Source: Deltaproteobacteria bacterium (lineage in GTDB: Bacteria; Myxococcota; SpSt-1050). From it: a DNA stretch of 43,516 nt. A program made the translations under genes and the position numbers. Of the stretch, positions 27,805 through 35,919 are shown in pieces (the first letter of the stretch is position 1; every line of letters begins with the position of its first letter). The notes beneath the pieces were generated by a model. That model saw nothing but the letters and a program-made list of their open reading frames with translations. It was not told the DNA's origin and did not search any database. The DNA is taken from contig JAOAFA010000004.1 in the NCBI GenBank assembly GCA_026416535.1, positions 1-43,516 on the forward strand, read 5' to 3'.

Positions 27805-29028
27805 TCATGAATTTTCGAAAATTATCTTTCCTTTTGATATCACTAGTTTTATTAAAGATGGATCTGGATTGTAAAAAATTTCTCTATAGTCATTTGTGTT
27901 TAAAACGAGTAAGTCAGCGTCTTTTCCAACCTCTATAGTACCTTTTCTTTCTTGGAGTCCTAAGGCATAAGCAGCGTTGATCGTAATAGCCATCAGAGCC
28001 TCATTTATAGTCATCCTCATTTGTGTAATTCCAAGCATTGCACAGAATAATAGATTAAATGTATAGGAGCTTCCAGGATTGAAGTCTGTTGAAATAGCTA
28101 CTCTGAGGCCATTGTCTATCATCATTCTTGCCTTTGCAAATTCGTTGTGTCCTGTAAATATGGTAGCGTATGGGAGTAGAACGGCAGTTACACCCGCCTT
28201 TTTGAGAGCTAATATTGATTTTTCATCACTTTTTTCAAGATGTTCAGCTGAGATGCATTTGTACTTAGCTGCAAGTAGTGCAGCGCCAGAATTTGTTAGT
28301 TGATCTGCGTGTATCTTTAATTTGAATCCTAATCTTTTAGCCGCGTTGAAAATCTGTTTGGTCTGATTTAGGTTAAAAGCACCTTTTTCTGTGAACACAT
28401 CACAAAATTGTGATAATTTTCTCCTCTTTATAACAGGTAACATTTTTTTAATAATAATATCAATATATTTCCCTTTTTCATTTCTATATTCCTCTGGAAA
28501 GGTATGAGCACCCAAAAATGTTGGGATTATCTCTATATCCGATTTTTTCTTTATAGTGTTTATAATTCTAAGGAGTTTTAATTCATCTTCAAAGCTTAGT
28601 CCGTATCCGCTCTTAATTTCAAGAGTTGTTATGCCATTGGATATGAATTTTTTAACTCTCTTGAGACCTGTTTTTAATAATTCTGATTCTTTAGTGCTTC
28701 TTGTGCATTTAACTGTATAGTTTATTCCTCCACCAGCTTTTAAAATTTCCAAATAAGAAATGCCATTACTCCTTTTTTCAAAATCATCAATCCTGTTTCC
28801 ACCAAATATAGCATGGGTATGGCATTCTATTAAACCAGGTATAACCGCTTTTCCTTTTACATCAATGATCTTCTCCTTTTTATAACGACCTAGCTTGCTG
28901 TTGGGACTGAGTTTTAATATCTTACCTTCATGTATTTGTAAGGACAAATTATTGTATATAGTAGGTTGAGGATTCAGATTATCTGTAGAATGAGTAACAA
29001 GCTGGCTAATATTTTTTATTATAGTCAT
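27805..29028 (-). CDS. hutI: Imidazolonepropionase HutI
   Basis: Amidohydrolase of histidine catabolism that opens 4-imidazolone-5-propionate to N-formimino-L-glutamate. It is full length at 407 residues. Visible: metal site IECHTHAIFGGNRIDDFEKR, GISYLEILKAGGGINYTV, LEIKSGYGLSFEDELK, TFLGAHTFPEEYR, IHADQL, SAEHLEKSDE and the Asp in ISTDFNPGSS. GGTGA lies eight bases before the ATG. hutH, hutU and hutG or hutF are not adjacent, so the pathway is scattered or this enzyme is isolated. It is divergent from exbB with a shared 119-base spacer. Confidence 0.92.
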   Translation of the reverse strand: MTIIKNISQLVTHSTDNLNPQPTIYNNLSLQIHEGKILKLSPNSKLGRYKKEKIIDVKGKAVIPGLIECHTHAIFGGNRIDDFEKRSNGISYLEILKAGGGINYTVKCTRSTKESELLKTGLKRVKKFISNGITTLEIKSGYGLSFEDELKLLRIINTIKKKSDIEIIPTFLGAHTFPEEYRNEKGKYIDIIIKKMLPVIKRRKLSQFCDVFTEKGAFNLNQTKQIFNAAKRLGFKLKIHADQLTNSGAALLAAKYKCISAEHLEKSDEKSILALKKAGVTAVLLPYATIFTGHNEFAKARMMIDNGLRVAISTDFNPGSSYTFNLLFCAMLGITQMRMTINEALMAITINAAYALGLQERKGTIEVGKDADLLVLNTNDYREIFYNPDPSLIKLVISKGKIIFENS

Positions 29029-29086
29029 AATTTATTCACCAAAAATTCTTGACATCAAAAAGTTAGGTATGTTATTTATCACATCG

Positions 29087-29118
29087 TTGTTATGCATTGC
29101 AATGATTTTTTGTATAAT
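29087..29118 (+). promoter_or_regulatory. Candidate exbB promoter with embedded palindrome
   Basis: A perfect TATAAT at 29113-29118 lies 30 bases before the exbB ATG. The best -35 candidate is TTGTTA at 29087, with a long 20-base spacer. The perfect palindrome CATTGCAATG (29095-29104) sits inside that spacer and might bind a regulator. A consensus TTGACA at 29049 has no good partner box. Confidence 0.3.
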
Positions 29119-29147
29119 AACAATTTTATCATCACGGAGGTAAGAAG

Positions 29148-29783
29148 ATGGTAACAATTTTTAGAGAGTTGTATCAACTTGGCGTGTGGGAGTTTTATGC
29201 ACTTTTGGGCTTAGCTGCGTTCGGAATTGCAATTGTAGCAGACAGGTTTTATTCGTTATTTTTCAAGTATAGCTTGGATGCAAAAAAGTTTTTTGCAGAG
29301 ATTCAGAAAAGGGTAATGGCTGATAGGATTGATGATGCAATTAGACTGTGTAATGATGCCCCGCTTGCACAGGTTATTAAGCACGGTCTTATGAAGCATG
29401 ATATGGGTGTAGAGGCTATAGAGATTGCAATAAATGAAAAGGCAACAGAGGTTATTCCTCTTATTGAAAGAAGAACCCATTATCTCTCTATGGTGGCTAA
29501 TGCCTCGACTATGACAGGACTTCTTGGAACTGTTATGGGAATGATACTCTGCTTTAGAGCTGTTGCCGGTGTTGAGCCATCCAAAAAAGCTACAATTCTT
29601 GCTCAGGGGATATCTGTGGCTATGAATTGCACTGCTTTGTCACTTATTGTGGCTGTTCCAGCTATAGTGGTCTATTCATTTATACAAGCTAAAAGCCAAA
29701 AGTTAGTGGAGGATATTAGAACAGTATCTCAACAAACTGTTAACCTATTTAGGATAAAAGAGCAGAAGCAAGAAGATATGTAA
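29148..29783 (+). CDS. MotA/TolQ/ExbB proton channel protein
   Basis: Inner-membrane motor subunit of 211 residues with three transmembrane segments: about 15-33, 112-135 (ASTMTGLLGTVMGMILCF) and 155-178 (MNCTALSLIVAVPAIVVYSF). The GLLGTVMGM and NCTALSLIVAVPAI segments are the family signature. In this family five such subunits surround an ExbD/TolR pair and use proton flow to do mechanical work. CACGGAGG precedes the ATG. Two exbD genes follow, an arrangement also found in myxobacterial gliding motors (AglR-AglQ-AglS) and in energisers of outer-membrane transport. Confidence 0.9.
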   Translation: MVTIFRELYQLGVWEFYALLGLAAFGIAIVADRFYSLFFKYSLDAKKFFAEIQKRVMADRIDDAIRLCNDAPLAQVIKHGLMKHDMGVEAIEIAINEKATEVIPLIERRTHYLSMVANASTMTGLLGTVMGMILCFRAVAGVEPSKKATILAQGISVAMNCTALSLIVAVPAIVVYSFIQAKSQKLVEDIRTVSQQTVNLFRIKEQKQEDM

Positions 29784-29817
29784 TTTCTATATAACTACAT
29801 AATAGTGGAGGTTTACA

Positions 29818-30363
29818 ATGGCTGGAGCTGTTGATACTGGAGGAAAAAAAGAGACTATACACGTAAATGTTGTGAATTTGATAGATGTGTTAATAATACT
29901 TATAGTGTTTCTTCTGACTAACTTTGCTACTTCCACATTTGAAGATGTAACTACTATGCCTGCTAAGATGCCTGTCTTTGGTGGACAGCCACCTGATGAA
30001 CCTTTGGATCAGCCTGATAAAAAGACGTTACAGAATCTTGAGGTTAGGATGAAAAAAGAGGGTGATTCGCCAGGTTTTCAGATTGTAGTAACTGTAACAG
30101 GGGAGGCTCCAACGGGGATAGATATACCCCTTAAAGAGAATAAAGAGTTTGATTTTGATAAGTTGTCAGAGGAACTCTATAAGATAAAGCAGGTATATGA
30201 GGCAAGACAGGATATATTGCTTGAGGTGCAAAAGACAATAGAATATGAGTTAGTGGTAAAGGCGATGGATGCGGTGAGAGAAAAAGTTGTAACAGGAGCC
30301 GGTGATCAAAAGATGAAATATCCTTTATTCCAGAGCGTCGCCCTGACAGATTTACCCTATTAA
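29818..30363 (+). CDS. ExbD/TolR family protein (first copy)
   Basis: Motor subunit of 181 residues: short basic N-terminus, one transmembrane helix (NVVNLIDVLIILIVFLLTNF, about 19-38) whose buried Asp is the expected proton carrier, and a periplasmic domain. That domain has a proline-rich linker and a C-terminal alpha/beta part (FDFDKLSEELYKIKQVYEAR, DILLEVQKTIEYELVVKAMD) typical of the ExbD/TolR fold. GGAGG precedes the ATG. It overlaps the alternative start of the next gene by one base. Confidence 0.88.
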   Translation: MAGAVDTGGKKETIHVNVVNLIDVLIILIVFLLTNFATSTFEDVTTMPAKMPVFGGQPPDEPLDQPDKKTLQNLEVRMKKEGDSPGFQIVVTVTGEAPTGIDIPLKENKEFDFDKLSEELYKIKQVYEARQDILLEVQKTIEYELVVKAMDAVREKVVTGAGDQKMKYPLFQSVALTDLPY

Positions 30364-30383
30364 TGAAATATGTGGAGGCGGTT

Positions 30384-30908
30384 ATGATTTTCCCCAAAAA
30401 ACATCAGACAATGAAGCCAGCGAAAAAACCGGAAGATCTGATAGTAAATGTTGTTAATCTCATAGATGTTATGATAATTCTTGTAGTGTTTTTGATTATG
30501 TCGAATGCTGTTTCTACGTTTTCTTCTTTTAACTCACCAGATCTAATTATGCCTAAGTCTAGGGCAGAAGATCCTATGTCTTATGAGACAGAGGTGGCTG
30601 TAACTGAGAAGGCTGTTTATATGGATGGTGAGTTGGTGGAACCCACTTTCAAAGATTATGAAGATAAGGATGTGCCTTTGCTCCCCGGACTTGATCAGGC
30701 TTTGAGGAGAAAACTAGAAAAAATTGCATCAAAGCCAGGTGCCCCACCTGCTTATGACCCAGTTACAGGTTTACCTACACCAGGTCATTTAGTCACAATT
30801 AAGGCTCATAAGGGGATACCTTTTAAACAATTGCAAAAAGTAATGTATACCTGTAATCAGGCGGGCTTTGATAAGATTGAGTTTGCAGTTGTGAAAGAGG
30901 GTTCTTGA
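30384..30908 (+). CDS. ExbD/TolR family protein (second copy)
   Basis: Second ExbD-like subunit of about 174 residues. Its transmembrane helix NVVNLIDVMIILVVFLIMSN is nearly the same as that of the first copy, keeping the Asp, while the periplasmic parts have diverged (here a FNSPDLIMPKSRAEDP linker and VTIKAHKGIPFKQLQKVMYT). ATG 30384 is favoured by GTGGAGG; ATG 30363 overlaps the upstream stop. One ExbB with two different ExbD chains suggests a heterodimeric rotor as proposed for AglQ/AglS. I see no clear terminator after it. Confidence 0.88.
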   Translation: MIFPKKHQTMKPAKKPEDLIVNVVNLIDVMIILVVFLIMSNAVSTFSSFNSPDLIMPKSRAEDPMSYETEVAVTEKAVYMDGELVEPTFKDYEDKDVPLLPGLDQALRRKLEKIASKPGAPPAYDPVTGLPTPGHLVTIKAHKGIPFKQLQKVMYTCNQAGFDKIEFAVVKEGS

Positions 30909-31331
30909 TCAACACTATTTAAGCATTACTTTTCTATAACTCTATATAATAATTAGGCAGAGAAATAGGGGTTGTTGGACGAGAAAGGTGTAAGTTGAAA
31001 AAGTAGAAATCACTACCAGTTATCTTTTTTGATGTATCATTTATGTAGCGTATATTAAGGTGATTGTTGTCTTGTAGTCCAGTGTTGGGTATGGACCTTT
31101 TGCATTTTTTGTGTATAGCCCGAGCATCGGGGGAAAGACTTTTGTAAAATGTCGTGCTTGAGGGAATATCCTAATTTTGAAATGGGGTAATTTACCTTAG
31201 TAATAAATTTTGGCAACTTGTTTTTTAGTATAATTGCATAATAGTATAGGATTTTGTGGATAAAAAAGAGAGAGCTGTTTTTTGTTTGCATACATGTTAT
31301 TGATAAGTATAATTTTGGCCAAGGGTTTTTT
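30909..31331. other. 423-base gap after the exbD genes
   Basis: AT-rich, with a small hairpin CCCGAgcaTCGGG at 31119-31131 that has no T-run on the plus strand. A TATAAT at 31229-31234 has TTGGCA only 13 bases upstream, too close for a standard promoter. The frame of the next gene extends back to 31254, but that extension has no good ribosome binding site. Confidence 0.4.
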
Positions 31332-33464
31332 ATGATATTGTTTTGGAGTAATATTTGTCCGTCTCATAGGTATCTTAAAAAGGGTATTTTGGTCCTTATG
31401 GTTGTTGTATCTAATTTGTTCTTATTTTGTCAAATGCCTGAGACGGTTAGCATTGTGAGAGACAATTGCCCAGTGGGTTCGTTGAGGGTGGGTAACTATT
31501 GTGTAGTGAGTGTTGGGACGAGATGTGATGGCTCCAGCGATTGTGTAGGTGGATTTTGTATGCAGAATTATAATGAAAAGTATTGCACACAGCTATGTAG
31601 CTATGATTATGATTGTCCGTTGGGCTATTTTTGTTCTTTGGTAGGTAATAATAAATTGTGTGTTAAGAGTATTTATTCGAAAACCATCTGTAGTATAAAT
31701 TCAGAGTGTGAACCGTGTGGATTATGTGTAAATGGTGTGTGTGAGTTATCGAACTTTTGCATTGTTACACTTTGTGGAGATGATTCGGATTGTGGTAGTT
31801 GTAGGGTATGTCAAGATGGTAAGTGTTTTCCAATAGAAAAGTGTGGTAGAGGTTGTATATCTAATATGGATTGCGATGAGGATCAGATATGTGATAGGGA
31901 TTATCAGGGGAGGCTTGCCTGTCTTCCTAAAATTCCACGCGAGACAGGGATGTTTTGCGAGGGGAAAGAGCCTTATAAGGAATGCAGGAGCGGGATTTGT
32001 CTTTTTGCGGATGGATATGTTTACTCTTACTGTAGTAGAAGTTGTTCTAATAATTCTGATTGTCCATATGATTTTTATTGTGATTTTTTCCCTACCTATC
32101 CTGATAAAAGGGTGTGCATAAAGAACGGGATTTATGCTCCAAGAAAATGTAATAGTAGCAGTGATTGTGAGTATAATTTAAAATGTAGGTATTCATTTAG
32201 TATTGATAAAGATAAGATTACTACGTTCTGTGGTATATTAAATAGTGGTATGGTATCACAACATTATTGCGATAGATATTATGAATGTAGATGGGGGATG
32301 TGTGGGCGGCCGGAATATTGTAAAGATTCTTGTAGGAGTTTCTGTACTATGCCTTGTTACGAAGATGCAGATTGTCCTGAGTCCTTTGTATGTGAAGGTA
32401 TGTTGAGCAATGAGGGGGATGTCTATTATAAGGGTTGTGTAAACTATAAAGATGTAAAAAATGAGATTGGTGAATTTTGCATGTATTCAGATGATGTGTG
32501 TAGAAATTCTCTATGTGTGAAGAATTCAGATATATTTTATTGTTCTCGCTATTGTGCTAATGATTCCGATTGCCCTAAAGGTTTTTTGTGTAGATTGATT
32601 GATGATAGAATGGTGTGTCAAAAAGAGGTTAGTCCTAGTGATTGTTATAGTGATGCAGATTGTCAAGATGGTTTTTTCTGCTCATTGATCCAAGAGGGTA
32701 GTATTAGAAACGTGAAATGTCATAGACCAGAGGGGGATTTTGCAGTTGTTGGAGAGAGTTGCGATAAAGGGTGTGCCTCAGGTATTTGTTTGCCTGAAAC
32801 TAACACTTGTTCAGCCTTTTGCAAAACAAGATATGATTGTCCTCATGATTATGTCTGTGTATTTGCTGATATCGATGTGGGATTTGGACAAGAGATGACA
32901 GTAAAGCTTTGTGTTCCAAATCCTGGGTCGTTGTTTCCTTGTAGTAGGGATGAAGGGTGTCCTGAGGGTGAGGTCTGTAGAGTTTCTATAGATAAGAGGA
33001 GTGGAGAGATAGAGTCTATTTGTATGAGAATCTATTCTAGATTAAAGGATTATAATGAGATATGTTATGCAAATGATGAATGTGTAAGTGGGATATGCCT
33101 ACCGGATAGTGAGACTGATATATCTCTTGGCTTTTATGGGAGATGCACAAAATTTTGCGCAACTGATGATGACTGTAGTATGGATGATGTCTGTAAAATA
33201 GTACCAGTATATTTTGATTATGAATATGCGAAGGCCGCCAGAGTATGTGCCCCCAGATTTATGAAGACCACTGTAGGCGTGGATTGTATGGATAATCCTT
33301 ATGTATGTGAAGATGGTTTCTGTGCACATGTAGATAAAAAGAGAGCTTATTGTACGGAGAGATGCAGAAATCATTTTGATTGTTCTAAATCGTTGACTGT
33401 ATGCCGTCTAATAGATAAAATAGGTACCATATGTCTCCCTGTAAATTATTATCAGGAGGAATAA
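31332..33464 (+). CDS. Cys-rich exported repeat protein
   Basis: Protein of about 710 residues. A hydrophobic segment (KKGILVLMVVVSNLFLFC) serves as signal peptide; the Cys at its end makes a lipoprotein possible, although LFLFC is a poor lipobox. The remainder is a long array of Cys modules with a C-x4-DC-P-x3-(F/Y)-x-C core, for example CSYDYDCPLGYFC, CSNNSDCPYDFYC, CYEDADCPESFVC, CANDSDCPKGFLC and CKTRYDCPHDYVC, alternating with shorter C-x-SG(I/L)C units. No catalytic motif is seen; an adhesive or structural surface role is likely. Start ATG 31332 follows AAGGG; the exact start is uncertain. Its stop lies one base before the glycosyltransferase TTG. Confidence 0.8.
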   Translation: MILFWSNICPSHRYLKKGILVLMVVVSNLFLFCQMPETVSIVRDNCPVGSLRVGNYCVVSVGTRCDGSSDCVGGFCMQNYNEKYCTQLCSYDYDCPLGYFCSLVGNNKLCVKSIYSKTICSINSECEPCGLCVNGVCELSNFCIVTLCGDDSDCGSCRVCQDGKCFPIEKCGRGCISNMDCDEDQICDRDYQGRLACLPKIPRETGMFCEGKEPYKECRSGICLFADGYVYSYCSRSCSNNSDCPYDFYCDFFPTYPDKRVCIKNGIYAPRKCNSSSDCEYNLKCRYSFSIDKDKITTFCGILNSGMVSQHYCDRYYECRWGMCGRPEYCKDSCRSFCTMPCYEDADCPESFVCEGMLSNEGDVYYKGCVNYKDVKNEIGEFCMYSDDVCRNSLCVKNSDIFYCSRYCANDSDCPKGFLCRLIDDRMVCQKEVSPSDCYSDADCQDGFFCSLIQEGSIRNVKCHRPEGDFAVVGESCDKGCASGICLPETNTCSAFCKTRYDCPHDYVCVFADIDVGFGQEMTVKLCVPNPGSLFPCSRDEGCPEGEVCRVSIDKRSGEIESICMRIYSRLKDYNEICYANDECVSGICLPDSETDISLGFYGRCTKFCATDDDCSMDDVCKIVPVYFDYEYAKAARVCAPRFMKTTVGVDCMDNPYVCEDGFCAHVDKKRAYCTERCRNHFDCSKSLTVCRLIDKIGTICLPVNYYQEE

Positions 33465-33465
33465 T

Positions 33466-35136
33466 TTGAGAGTCCTTGCAATAACAAGAGGTTCGCCTCC
33501 TCTTGAAGATATTGTGACTGTTGGTTCTGCAATTAGGGCTTATAATTACCTTTCCTATCTACAAAGGTTCGGTTTTGAATGTTTTTATGTTTCTAAGGAG
33601 GAGGAATTAAAAGATATAGCTAAAGAGGTCAACGGTATTAGGATGATACCGTTTTCCTCAGATTATGAAATACGAAAAATAATTGATTCACTTCAACCTG
33701 ATTTTGTCATTGTTTGTGTCTCAGAGCTTTTACATTTTCTTCCTGAAGATAATAATGCAATTGTCATATTAGACTTATTTGCACATAGGGTTTTAGAGTC
33801 TATTTTTGAAGATGTAGATTTTTCCATTGACCTATTCCTGAGACTTGATTCTTTAAGGAAGGTTGACTATTTTGTTGTGAGCAGTGCTAGACAGAGAGAT
33901 TTTGTTTCTTCCCTGCTTATATTGGCAGGATTGACTGATGTCCTTGATAGGGTATTAGTTATTCCTCAGATAATTTTGAATTGCCCTCTGCAAAGAAAGA
34001 TTCCCGAAGAAGTAGTCTTTGTAGCAGGTGGGTATAATTGGCCTTGGGCAGATGACAAAGCTTACATAAATAGACTTGTTGAGATTCTTGAGAAGAAGGG
34101 GAAGGGTGAATTAAGAATATTTGGAGGTAAATTCGCTATAGAAAGTAGGGCATATGGATCAGGATTTAATTACAGAAAAAGTGATAGAATAAGGTATATG
34201 GGCACCTTTCCTTATGGTAGACTTTTGGCTGAGTATAGTTGTGCGTCTGTAGGAATTCTATGTTTTGAGAGGAACATTGAGAGATTTTATTCTTATAATT
34301 TTAGAGGTAGTGATTACCTGTTTTCAGGATTGCCTGTGATAGTAAATGATTATATGCAGATGAGCGAACTTATTAGAAAATATGACGCGGGGTGGGTGAT
34401 AAGAGGGATATCTGATTTTGAAGAGGTTGTGGATAGGATAATCTCTGACAACGAATTGATAGTGCACAAGTCTGACAATGTTGCAACCCTTATCATGCAG
34501 GAATTTGATGTGGTTAAATGTATGGAACCTCTAGTAAATATACTTAAGAAGCCTTCTAAACTTGAAAAGAGAGAAGGTCTTATTTGGGGATTAGTTAGGA
34601 TTGTTGATAGATATGTGAAGGAGGGTATTGAACATGCTAACCTTATTAAAGAGGTAAAAGAGCTACAGGCTGAAAATATTCGCCTTTCTGAAAGGATTGT
34701 TTCTAAGGATAATGAGATACTTAGATTGAATAATGAGAAGACAGAATTGATGAGAGAATGTGGTTGGCTTAAAGATGAATGTAAACGTTTAAATGATGAA
34801 TTGTTCAGATTTAAAGATGAAATAATTAAATTAAAAAATGATAGAGATAGACTGAGTTTGGAGGTCTCTGAACTCAATGCCAAACTTACTGAACTGATGC
34901 GAAAAAATGGTTTTCTTGAGGATGAGAAGGTAAGAACATTAAACGAAATAAGTTTTAAATCAGATGAAATAATTAGATTAAAAAATGAGGTTGTTGAACT
35001 TAGGAAGACAATTTCTATGCTGGAATTAGAGACTCAAAAGAGAGATGAAATAATTACTGTCCTGAGGAAAAAAGAGGCAGAACTTGAAGGGATAAAAAGT
35101 CTACCTTTGTATAAGTTTTATAAGAAGGTGTTTTAA
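33466..35136 (+). CDS. Glycosyltransferase (GT-B-like) with C-terminal coiled coil
   Basis: Protein of 556 residues beginning at TTG 33466 after CAGGAGG. The N-terminal 350 residues look like a GT-B/GT4-type glycosyltransferase: LAITRGSPPLEDIVTVGSAI at the start, FVAGGYNWPWADDKAY, LRIFGGK, RIRYMGTFPYGRLLAEYSCA and the donor-site-like FRGSDYLFSGLPVIVND. From about 385 to 545 it is an uninterrupted heptad coiled coil rich in Leu, Lys, Glu and Asn, and it ends SLPLYKFYKKVF, a tail I associate with polysaccharide-cluster glycosyltransferases. The acceptor and sugar are unknown. The preceding Cys-rich protein is encoded directly upstream and could share its transcript. Confidence 0.78.
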   Translation: MRVLAITRGSPPLEDIVTVGSAIRAYNYLSYLQRFGFECFYVSKEEELKDIAKEVNGIRMIPFSSDYEIRKIIDSLQPDFVIVCVSELLHFLPEDNNAIVILDLFAHRVLESIFEDVDFSIDLFLRLDSLRKVDYFVVSSARQRDFVSSLLILAGLTDVLDRVLVIPQIILNCPLQRKIPEEVVFVAGGYNWPWADDKAYINRLVEILEKKGKGELRIFGGKFAIESRAYGSGFNYRKSDRIRYMGTFPYGRLLAEYSCASVGILCFERNIERFYSYNFRGSDYLFSGLPVIVNDYMQMSELIRKYDAGWVIRGISDFEEVVDRIISDNELIVHKSDNVATLIMQEFDVVKCMEPLVNILKKPSKLEKREGLIWGLVRIVDRYVKEGIEHANLIKEVKELQAENIRLSERIVSKDNEILRLNNEKTELMRECGWLKDECKRLNDELFRFKDEIIKLKNDRDRLSLEVSELNAKLTELMRKNGFLEDEKVRTLNEISFKSDEIIRLKNEVVELRKTISMLELETQKRDEIITVLRKKEAELEGIKSLPLYKFYKKVF

Positions 35137-35148
35137 GGATGGTTTGTT

Positions 35149-35919
35149 ATGTTGTTTACTATTGATATTGGAAATACAAATATTGTATATGGTATTTTTG
35201 AAAAGGATAATCTTAAAGCGTCATTTAGACAGAGCACATCTCTTAATATTACAGTGGATGAGGTTGCGACATATCTAAATTCGATGTTTTTAATAAAGAA
35301 GCTTGAATTTTCTGATATAGATGGGATAATTATTGCATGTGTAGTGCCTCCGATTCAGGAAGTGTATGTCTCAGTATGTAAAAGATATTTTGGCATAGAT
35401 CCTATTGTTGTGGGACCTGGTATCAAGACAGGTATTCAGATATTATATGAGAATCCAAAGGAGGTAGGTGCTGATAGAATAGTAAATGCAGTTGGAGCTC
35501 TTGAGAAATATAAGAGATCATGTATAATTATTGATTTTGGGACAGCGACTACTTTTGATGCTGTAAGAGGTACGAGAGAATACTTAGGAGGAGCAATTGC
35601 ACCAGGTATTGGTATATCCATGGATGCTCTGTTTTCGAGAACGAGTAAACTGCCAAGGGTTGATTTTAAGAGGCCACCGTCTGTTATAGGTAAAAATACT
35701 GTAAATTCTATTCAATCTGGCGTTGTATTTGGATATATAGGGATTGTAGATAACATAGTTAGGCTTATGAGAAGAGAAATGAATGAAGAAGATGTATTGG
35801 TTGTTGCAACAGGTGGTTTTGCTGAGATAATAGCTGAAGAGAGTCTGTCCATAGAGATTGTTGATCCTAATCTTACACTTGATGGTCTAAGATTTATTTA
35901 TGAGAGGAATAAAGGATGA
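35149..35919 (+). CDS. coaX: Type III pantothenate kinase CoaX
   Basis: First step of CoA synthesis, phosphorylating pantothenate. The 256-residue ASKHA-fold protein shows the phosphate-1 motif TIDIGNTNIVYGIF at the start, DGIIIACVVPPIQ, the substrate motif GADRIVNAVGA, IIDFGTATTFDAV (phosphate 2), and YLGGAIAPGIGISMDALFSRTSKLP. Type III enzymes need a monovalent cation and are not inhibited by CoA. Its stop overlaps the next start by four bases (ATGA). Confidence 0.95.
   Translation: MLFTIDIGNTNIVYGIFEKDNLKASFRQSTSLNITVDEVATYLNSMFLIKKLEFSDIDGIIIACVVPPIQEVYVSVCKRYFGIDPIVVGPGIKTGIQILYENPKEVGADRIVNAVGALEKYKRSCIIIDFGTATTFDAVRGTREYLGGAIAPGIGISMDALFSRTSKLPRVDFKRPPSVIGKNTVNSIQSGVVFGYIGIVDNIVRLMRREMNEEDVLVVATGGFAEIIAEESLSIEIVDPNLTLDGLRFIYERNKG

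Noticed and set aside
27810-27823. Perfect 14-bp palindrome AATTTTCGAAAATT at the hutI stop
   Set aside because: It has no loop and no following T-run and is explained by the codons of the hutI C-terminus in an AT-rich genome.
31119-31131. CCCGAgcaTCGGG hairpin after the exbD genes
   Set aside because: Five-base stem without a T-run and more than 200 bases downstream of the stop; too weak for a terminator call.
34350-34883. Minus-strand frame of 177 codons opposite the glycosyltransferase coiled coil
   Set aside because: Ser/Leu-rich translation produced by the antisense of Lys/Glu/Asn heptads; no start signal.
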